A DNA stretch of 10,766 nt from Actinomycetota bacterium (lineage in GTDB: Bacteria; Actinomycetota; Thermoleophilia; UBA2241). The translations under genes were made by a program, and so were the position numbers. The notes below the pieces were generated by a model. The model was not told the origin of the DNA and made no database searches. It was given only the letters and a program-made list of their open reading frames with translations. Where the stretch lies: positions 1 to 10,766 of the forward strand of contig PMKK01000246.1 in NCBI GenBank assembly GCA_003157715.1, written 5' to 3'. Shown here in pieces: positions 6,665 to 10,766 of the stretch. Each line of letters opens with the position of its first letter. The first letter of the stretch is position 1.

Positions 6665-6703
6665 ATCCTATACTCACACCACGGGGTTAGCGGCCCGTTA
6701 GCC
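6665..6703 (-). promoter_or_regulatory. pyk promoter with 7-4-7 direct-repeat operator
   Basis: On the minus strand GGCTAAC-GGGC-CGCTAAC (6703-6686) precedes a -10 region TATAGGAT (6672-6665), with transcription predicted to start near 6658 and a roughly 22-base leader holding the GAGGGA site. The -35 position has no sigma-70 match and is overlapped by the proximal repeat. The 12-base string GTTAGCGGCCCG (plus strand) is identical to one upstream of arsC, so a common regulator is inferred. Confidence 0.5.
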
Positions 6704-6737
6704 TGCGCCTCTCGGGCACGAGCTCCGGGCGTCACGG

Positions 6738-6802
6738 CACGCTGTCGTCGCACACGGTCGTCGCACGCGGTCGCGGCTCGCGGTCGCGGCTCGCGGTCGC
6801 TG
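6738..6802. repeat. Five tandem 13-bp repeats in the pyk/modE-like intergenic region
   Basis: Five consecutive 13-base units start at 6738, 6751, 6764, 6777 and 6790, each close to C(A/T)CGCGGTCGCGG. The period is not a multiple of three, which argues against coding. They lie in the 342-base gap (6637-6978) between divergent pyk and the plus-strand ModE-like gene. The rest of this gap holds the pyk promoter, a short doubled GGCCGGCTC at 6822-6839 and a possible promoter near 6903; I see no gene in it. Confidence 0.85.
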
Positions 6803-6902
6803 CTGCCCCCTCGCTCCCGGCGGCCGGCTCGGCCGGCTCGCCGACGGAGTCACGTGGACCACCGGCACGCCCGTCCGCCTCGTTTCTCTGGGGCAAAGAC
6901 GC

Positions 6903-6908
6903 TATGCT
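6903..6908 (+). promoter_or_regulatory. Possible -10 box of the plus-strand ModE-like gene
   Basis: TATGCT lies 70 bases upstream of the ATG at 6979. The -35 region (around 6880-6885, TCGTTT) is poor, so this is a weak call based on one hexamer and its position. Confidence 0.3.
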
Positions 6909-6917
6909 TTCGCCCGT

Positions 6918-6948
6918 AGCGACCGACGAAGCGACCAACGAAGCGACC
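6918..6948 (+). repeat. Three 12-bp-spaced AGCGACC repeats in the leader of the ModE-like gene
   Basis: AGCGACC recurs at 6918, 6930 and 6942, the last two inside a near-identical 12-base unit (RACGAAGCGACC). It lies between the possible -10 box and the ribosome-binding site. If translation instead began at ATG 6904, the repeats would encode ATDEATNEAT. Confidence 0.7.
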
Positions 6949-6978
6949 CTGGGTCAGCTCCTGCCGAAAGGGAGTCGC

Positions 6979-7479
6979 ATGACAGCTGCAGCCCCGCCCG
7001 CGGATCCCGCCCCGCACCCCCGGCGCGAGCTTCGCGCTGAGCGCCGCCGAGCGCGCGAAGCCGAGCGGCCACTAAACGAGAGGCGGACGCGCATCGGTGT
7101 CGGTCATCGCGTCTTTCTGCATCAACACGGTGAACCGTTCTTCGGACCCGGCGTGTTCGACCTTCTCGTTCTGGTCGAGGCGTCCGGTTCGCTGCGCAAA
7201 GCGGCGCAGTCGCTCGGCATGGCGTACAGCAAGGCGTGGCGCGTCGTGGGTCAGGCCGAGGAGCGTCTGGGGCTGGAGCTCCTGCGCCGGCAGGCGGGCG
7301 GGTCGGCGGGCGGCGGGTCGGCGCTCACCGGCGACGGCCGCGAGCTCGTGACGCGGTTCCGGGCGTTCATCGACGAGGCCGACGCCGATCTTCAGAGACT
7401 CTACCAAAAGCACTTCGGCGATCTGCCCTACGCTCAGCCTGTCGCTCCGCGGCCAGAGGAGCCCGAAAAGCGCTCCTGA
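6979..7479 (+). CDS. ModE-like single-domain winged-HTH regulator (first copy)
   Basis: A 166-residue protein. After a basic, Pro/Arg-rich N-terminal tail (1-40) comes the ModE N-terminal/LysR-type winged helix-turn-helix: GHRVFLH at 42, FGPG at 55-58, the helix-turn-helix GSLRKAAQSLGMAYSKAWRVV at about 70-90, a Gly-rich wing GGSAGGGSALTG, and a C-terminal helical dimerisation-type segment ending HFGDLPYA. Full ModE adds two Mop/TOBE domains that bind molybdate; none is present and there is no room for them. The ATG is chosen for the AAGGGAG ribosome-binding site just upstream; ATG 6904 is an in-frame alternative. It is convergent with a paralogue that follows the mod transporter genes, so a role in molybdate or molybdenum-cofactor gene control is likely but not shown. 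Confidence 0.82.
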   Translation: MTAAAPPADPAPHPRRELRAERRRAREAERPLNERRTRIGVGHRVFLHQHGEPFFGPGVFDLLVLVEASGSLRKAAQSLGMAYSKAWRVVGQAEERLGLELLRRQAGGSAGGGSALTGDGRELVTRFRAFIDEADADLQRLYQKHFGDLPYAQPVAPRPEEPEKRS

Positions 7480-7543
7480 GCCGGCTGCGGCGGTGGCCAC
7501 GCTCGGTCTCGACGGTGGGAGTGCTGCTCGGGCACCGACTGTG

Positions 7544-8017
7544 TCAAGGCTCCCTGGGCCCGTACGAGACGCCGCGAAAGTGCTCCAGATACAGGCCGGC
7601 CAGCACGTCGTCCGCCTCGGCCGCCACGGCGCCGAAACGCTCCAGCAGACTGCGTGCCTCGCCGGTCAGCGACGACCCGCCACCGTGGGGCCCGCCGATG
7701 CGCCGCTCGAACAGCGACACGCCCAGGCGCTCCTCGACCTCGCGCACGACGCGCCACGCCTTGCTGTACGACATCGCCATGCTCTTGGCCGCCTTGTTCA
7801 GGGAGCCCATCTGTTCGACGCGCCGCAGCAGCTCGAAGGCGCCGGGACCGAAGACCAGCTCGCCGTCGCGCTCAAGCCAGAGACGATGGGCCAGGTGCAC
7901 CGCGGGCGCCGAGTCCGGCGACGCCCCTGGACCGGCGTCTTCCGGCGCGGGATGGTGCGAGCGCCCGCCACCACGCACGTGATGGCGGGTGGCTTCGGTG
8001 TCGCTCCCGCTGCCCAT
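7544..8017 (-). CDS. ModE-like single-domain winged-HTH regulator (second copy, next to modABC)
   Basis: A 157-residue protein downstream of modC on the same strand. The core matches the first copy closely: AHRLWL at 43, FGPG at 56-59, the helix-turn-helix GSLNKAAKSMAMSYSKAWRVV at about 71-91, wing GGPHGGGSSLTG, and C-terminal HFRGVSYG. It too lacks Mop/TOBE sensing domains. The N-terminal tail is His-rich (HH at 12-13 and at 21-22) and Gly-rich, of unknown meaning. The ATG at 8017 is chosen for an AGGGAA ribosome-binding site six bases upstream; the frame is open to 8143 but that would cover the promoter. Position next to modABC suggests it controls molybdate uptake. The 64-base gap to the convergent first copy holds no convincing terminator. 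Confidence 0.85.
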   Translation of the reverse strand: MGSGSDTEATRHHVRGGGRSHHPAPEDAGPGASPDSAPAVHLAHRLWLERDGELVFGPGAFELLRRVEQMGSLNKAAKSMAMSYSKAWRVVREVEERLGVSLFERRIGGPHGGGSSLTGEARSLLERFGAVAAEADDVLAGLYLEHFRGVSYGPREP

Positions 8018-8079
8018 GCCGGCTTCCCTTCGTCGGAGATCTCGCGCGGCCGGAGTCCGCGGAAGCCGCCGCAGCCCAA

Positions 8080-8128
8080 GGTCCACGCATGGACCCGAGT
8101 ATAGACAGGGCTTGCCGAAGCCGACAAG
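8080..8128 (-). promoter_or_regulatory. Promoter of the second ModE-like gene with two dyad sites
   Basis: On the minus strand TTGTCG (8127-8122) and TATACT (8103-8098) are 18 bases apart, predicting a start near 8091 and a leader of about 73 bases. Two dyads frame it: CTTGTCGGCTTCGGCAAG (8128-8111) covers the -35, and the perfect GGTCCA-TGCG-TGGACC (8095-8080) sits at the start point. Both positions would allow repression, so autoregulation is inferred. Neither resembles the E. coli ModE site. In RNA the second would form a 5' hairpin. The remaining part of 8018-8189 shows nothing else. Confidence 0.55.
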
Positions 8129-8189
8129 GCGGACGCCAGGCAAGACCGTCTCGATGGCCGCCGGGGCGCAGGCGCGAGATGCCCGCGCG

Positions 8190-9248
8190 TCAGGCGGGAT
8201 AGACGCTCACTTCCGTGGCCTTGACCGAAGCCCAGACAAGGCCTCCGTCGCCAAGCCGCAGCTGGGCGACGGCAGCCGGAGTGACCTCGGCCACCACCGA
8301 CACCGGACCATTCACCCTGACCCGCGCGCGGTCCCCCATGATGTCGAGGATCTCGACGGTCCCCGACCACACGTTGCGCGGCGAACCCTCCGGGTGATCC
8401 CGAAACAGGGCCACGGCGTGCGGCTCGACCACCGCGAACACATCACCCGACTGGTGCGCATCGTCGACCGCGACGAGCTGTTGACCGTGCGGCAGCGCGA
8501 TCGTCCCGCCGCTCGCCAGTCCGCGGTAGAGATTCACCCCGACGAGGTCGGCGACATAGCGCGAGCGGGGATGCAGGCTGACCTCCTCGGGCGACCCGGT
8601 CTGGACGACCCGGCCGGCTTCGATCACGACCAGGCGGTCGGCCAGAGTCACGGCTTCGATCAGGTCGTGGGTCACCAGCAGGCAGGTGCCGGCAAAGCCG
8701 GTGAGGTGCCGCTGCAGCTCGTGCCGTACGGCAGCGCGGCCGCCCGCGTCCAGAGCAGCCAGCGGCTCGTCCAGCAGGAGGAGTCTGGGGTCGGTCACCA
8801 GCGCGCGGGCCAGCGCGACCCGCTGAGCCTGACCGCCGGACAAGGCTCTCGGCCGGGCTCGCGCGGACGCTTCGAGACCGACTTTCGCGAGCCACTCGGC
8901 CGCGCGCCGCCTGGCCACGTCGCGAGGCGTTCGCCGGGCACGCAGACCAAAGGCGACGTTGTCGAGCGCCGAGAGATGGGGGAACAGCAGATAGTCCTGG
9001 AACACGACTCCTATGGAACGGTTCTCGGTAGCGATCCGCACGCCTGCCGCCGTGTCCTCGAGCACTTCGTCGTCGAGCACGACCCGGCCGGCCGCCAGCG
9101 GCGTGAGTCCCGCGATAGCGCGCAGCAGCGTGGTCTTGCCGGCTCCGTTGGGGCCCAGCAGCCCGACGACCTGCTCATCTTCGACGGCGATCTCGGCTGC
9201 GACGCTCAAACCGCCTATCTGCAGGGCGATGTCGGCGTGCAGGCTCAT
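8190..9248 (-). CDS. modC: Molybdate ABC transporter, ATP-binding protein ModC
   Basis: A 352-residue cytoplasmic ATPase that powers molybdate import with ModB. Seen in order: Walker A GPNGAGKTT (32-40), Q-loop Q84, signature LSGGQ (136-140), Walker B LLLLDEP with D160/E161, H-loop H194, then a C-terminal TOBE-like domain (about 285-350) of the kind that binds oxyanions in ModC. The length is normal for ModC. The ATG lies 46 bases below the modB stop with a weak AGG upstream; the gap contains a 9-bp direct repeat, GCGAGCCTG on the plus strand at 9249 and 9272. Tungstate transport cannot be excluded from sequence. Confidence 0.92.
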   Translation of the reverse strand: MSLHADIALQIGGLSVAAEIAVEDEQVVGLLGPNGAGKTTLLRAIAGLTPLAAGRVVLDDEVLEDTAAGVRIATENRSIGVVFQDYLLFPHLSALDNVAFGLRARRTPRDVARRRAAEWLAKVGLEASARARPRALSGGQAQRVALARALVTDPRLLLLDEPLAALDAGGRAAVRHELQRHLTGFAGTCLLVTHDLIEAVTLADRLVVIEAGRVVQTGSPEEVSLHPRSRYVADLVGVNLYRGLASGGTIALPHGQQLVAVDDAHQSGDVFAVVEPHAVALFRDHPEGSPRNVWSGTVEILDIMGDRARVRVNGPVSVVAEVTPAAVAQLRLGDGGLVWASVKATEVSVYPA

Positions 9249-9294
9249 GCGAGCCTGTCGCCGTGGCCGTCGCGAGCCTGCTGTTCGCCGCCCG

Positions 9295-10185
9295 TCATCG
9301 CGGGTGGAACCAGTGGCCGCGCAGTGCGACCAGCACGGTCAGCGAGATGGCGAGCATGATCAGGCTGAGGGCCATCGCCGTACCGAGGTTGTTCTCGAGC
9401 GCCAGGTAGACGGCCAGCGGCATGGTCTGCGTACGGCCGGGCAGATTGCCGGCGAACGTGATGGTCGCACCGAACTCGCCGAGAGCGCGCGCCCAGGCAA
9501 GCGCCGCGCCCGCGCCCAGCGACGGGGCGATCAACGGCAGCGTCACGCGCCGAAACGTGGTCCAGCGGCCGGCCCCAAGCGTGGCGGCGGCGTCTTCGTA
9601 GCGCTGACCGAGTGCTCGCAACCCGGCTTCCACGGTGATGATCAGAAAGGGCATGGCCACGAACGTCTCGGCCATGACGGCGCCGGCGGTCGTAAAGGGC
9701 AGTGTGATGCCGAAGCCGCGATCGAGCCATTGGCCGATCAGGCCGTTGCGGCCGAAGGCCAGCAACAGCGCGACGCCGCCGACGACCGGCGGCAGGACCA
9801 TGGGCAGCAGGACCAGCGCGCGCACGAGACTGCGGCCCCGAAACCGCAGGCGCGCCAGCACCCAGGCCAGGGGGACGCCGACGGCGACCGAGATGGCGAC
9901 CGCGCTCAGAGAACAGACGAGCGACAGGCGCAGCGCCGTGAGCACGCCGGGGGCCGTGAGGTCGGCCGGCAGATCGCGCCACGGCGATCGCACGACGAGG
10001 CCGACCATCGGCAAGACGAGAAAGGCCACGGCAATCGCCGCCAGCACCATGAACCCCGCCGGGGCGCGGCGCGCCGAGCGGCGGCGACGGCCGGGCGCGA
10101 CTCGCTCCCGGCCACGCGGTGAAGGCCCGCGGGACACGCTGCCGGGCACACTGCCGGCCCCGCCGGCCTTCGCCGGCAAACTCAC
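9295..10185 (-). CDS. modB: Molybdate ABC transporter, permease ModB
   Basis: About 296 residues with the GTG at 10185, 13 bases after the modA stop. A basic, Gly/Pro-rich N-terminal tail of about 42 residues precedes the first membrane segment (about 44-66). Further membrane segments follow, with LLPMVLPPVVGG in the third, the cytoplasmic EAA loop (EAGLRALGQRYEDAAATLGA) that docks ModC, and a last segment just before the C-terminus. E. coli ModB is near 230 residues, so the extra tail is either real or reflects an upstream start; GTG codons further in, or the ATG just before the first membrane segment (giving about 252 residues), are alternatives. Ribosome-binding signals are weak at all of these. 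Order modA-modB-modC on one strand supports an operon. Confidence 0.9.
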   Translation of the reverse strand: MSLPAKAGGAGSVPGSVSRGPSPRGRERVAPGRRRRSARRAPAGFMVLAAIAVAFLVLPMVGLVVRSPWRDLPADLTAPGVLTALRLSLVCSLSAVAISVAVGVPLAWVLARLRFRGRSLVRALVLLPMVLPPVVGGVALLLAFGRNGLIGQWLDRGFGITLPFTTAGAVMAETFVAMPFLIITVEAGLRALGQRYEDAAATLGAGRWTTFRRVTLPLIAPSLGAGAALAWARALGEFGATITFAGNLPGRTQTMPLAVYLALENNLGTAMALSLIMLAISLTVLVALRGHWFHPR

Positions 10186-10198
10186 GAACCGGCCTGCG

Positions 10199-10766
10199 TC
10201 ACTTGGGCGGCGGTCCGAAGCCGGCCTGCCGCAGCAGGGCCTGCGCGTCGGCGCCCAGCACGAAGGCCACGAACTGCCGCGCGAGCTCTGCGTTCCTGGA
10301 GTCCTTGACCGCGGCGACGGGGTAGGTCGCCGTGGCCTGAGCGGCAGCCGGCAGCGCGATGCGGCGGACCTTGTCGCCGGCGCTCCCGGCATCGGTCACA
10401 TAGACAAAACCGACGTCGGCCTCGCCCAGCTGGACGCTGCTCACGACCGAGGTCACCTGCAGCGCGTTGGAGACCACGTTCTTCAGGACCTTGGCGGAAT
10501 ACCCCGCCCCCAGAGTGGCGTTGAGATTAGCGAGCACCGTGCGCGTGTAGGTGCCGATGGGGACGGTCGGATCACCGATCACCAGCTTCACACCGGGTTT
10601 GGCCAGATCGCCGAGCGAGCTGACGTGAGCGGGGTTCGCCGCCGGCACGATCACGACCAGACGGTTGGTGGCGAAGGGCCGTGGGGTGTCGATCAGCCCC
10701 TTGTCCGCGAGCTCGACGCCGTACTTGGTGCTGGCGCCGGCAAAGACGTCGGCCGGCGCGCCCTGC
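10199..10766 (-). CDS. modA: Molybdate-binding protein ModA, C-terminal part (cut by window edge)
   Basis: The last 189 codons or so of the extracytoplasmic substrate-binding protein that delivers molybdate to ModB. The frame runs off the window end without a start, so the signal peptide is not seen. Family signatures are clear: QGAPADVFAGASTKY at the very edge, GDPTVPIGTYTR in the middle, and EADVGFVYVTDA, which contains oxyanion-contacting residues in ModA. The C-terminus QAGFGPPPK is typical. It is followed within 13 bases by modB. The operon promoter must lie outside the window. Tungstate is bound equally well by many ModA proteins. Confidence 0.93.
   Translation of the reverse strand, partial: QGAPADVFAGASTKYGVELADKGLIDTPRPFATNRLVVIVPAANPAHVSSLGDLAKPGVKLVIGDPTVPIGTYTRTVLANLNATLGAGYSAKVLKNVVSNALQVTSVVSSVQLGEADVGFVYVTDAGSAGDKVRRIALPAAAQATATYPVAAVKDSRNAELARQFVAFVLGADAQALLRQAGFGPPPK

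Noticed and set aside
6637..6753. An upstream start for pyruvate kinase near 6753
   Set aside because: It would place the -10 box, the operator and the ribosome-binding site inside the coding region, and the added residues match nothing.
6738..6802. The 13-bp array as a CRISPR
   Set aside because: Units are directly adjacent with no spacers, far too short for CRISPR repeats, and no cas genes are nearby.
7480..7543. A terminator between the two convergent ModE-like genes
   Set aside because: Only 4-bp stems (for example GCCG-GCTG-CGGC) and no T-run; too weak to report.
8018..8189. A molybdenum-cofactor riboswitch in the leader of the second ModE-like gene
   Set aside because: The predicted leader is about 73 bases and shows only one simple hairpin; I see none of the multi-helix architecture expected for that riboswitch.
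7989..9359. A 456-residue plus-strand open frame opposite modC
   Set aside because: Antisense to modC, whose Walker A, LSGGQ and Walker B motifs are intact; no domain seen.

Overview
This is a GC-rich bacterial window, most likely from the Actinomycetota. Evidence for that: frequent GTG and TTG starts, promoters placed so that transcripts would be leaderless, a Rex operator of the actinobacterial TGTGA-N6-TCACA type, and a secreted protein with Ig-like repeats of a style I associate with Coriobacteriia/Thermoleophilia-like lineages. The phylum call is an inference and the class call is weak. I see no tRNA, rRNA, CRISPR array, insertion sequence or phage gene.

Left part (1-4564). The 5' end of a gene for the redox sensor Rex leaves the window on the minus strand, with a strong promoter whose -10 box lies inside a Rex-type operator (probable autorepression). 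Divergent from it is a plus-strand run: a small cupin protein, a secreted Ig-domain M14 zinc peptidase resembling murein peptide amidases, an Ig-domain L,D-transpeptidase whose start overlaps the peptidase stop, and a PHP-family histidinol-phosphatase-like enzyme starting one base after the transpeptidase stop. The peptidase and transpeptidase look like a translationally coupled cell-wall pair.

Middle part (4565-6978). On the minus strand lie pyruvate kinase (pyk) and, downstream of it, an ArsC-type arsenate reductase of the low-molecular-weight phosphatase fold with all its redox cysteines. Upstream of each gene, just before its -10 box, is the same 7-4-7 direct repeat (CGCTAAC-like, 11-bp period), the layout used by OmpR/PhoB-family response regulators. 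Between pyk and the next gene is a 342-bp non-coding stretch containing five tandem 13-bp units.

Right part (6979-10766). A molybdate uptake cluster runs on the minus strand: modA (cut by the window end), modB, modC, then a single-domain ModE-like regulator with its own promoter carrying two dyads. A second, paralogous ModE-like regulator on the plus strand faces it tail to tail. Both consist essentially of the ModE/LysR-type winged HTH and lack the Mop/TOBE molybdate-sensing part, so the sensing logic is not evident from sequence.

The window looks like normal chromosomal housekeeping and nutrient-uptake DNA. The observations most worth a second look are the shared arsC/pyk operator, the twin sensorless ModE regulators, and the coupled peptidase/transpeptidase pair. 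I did not find a clear unknown multi-gene system.
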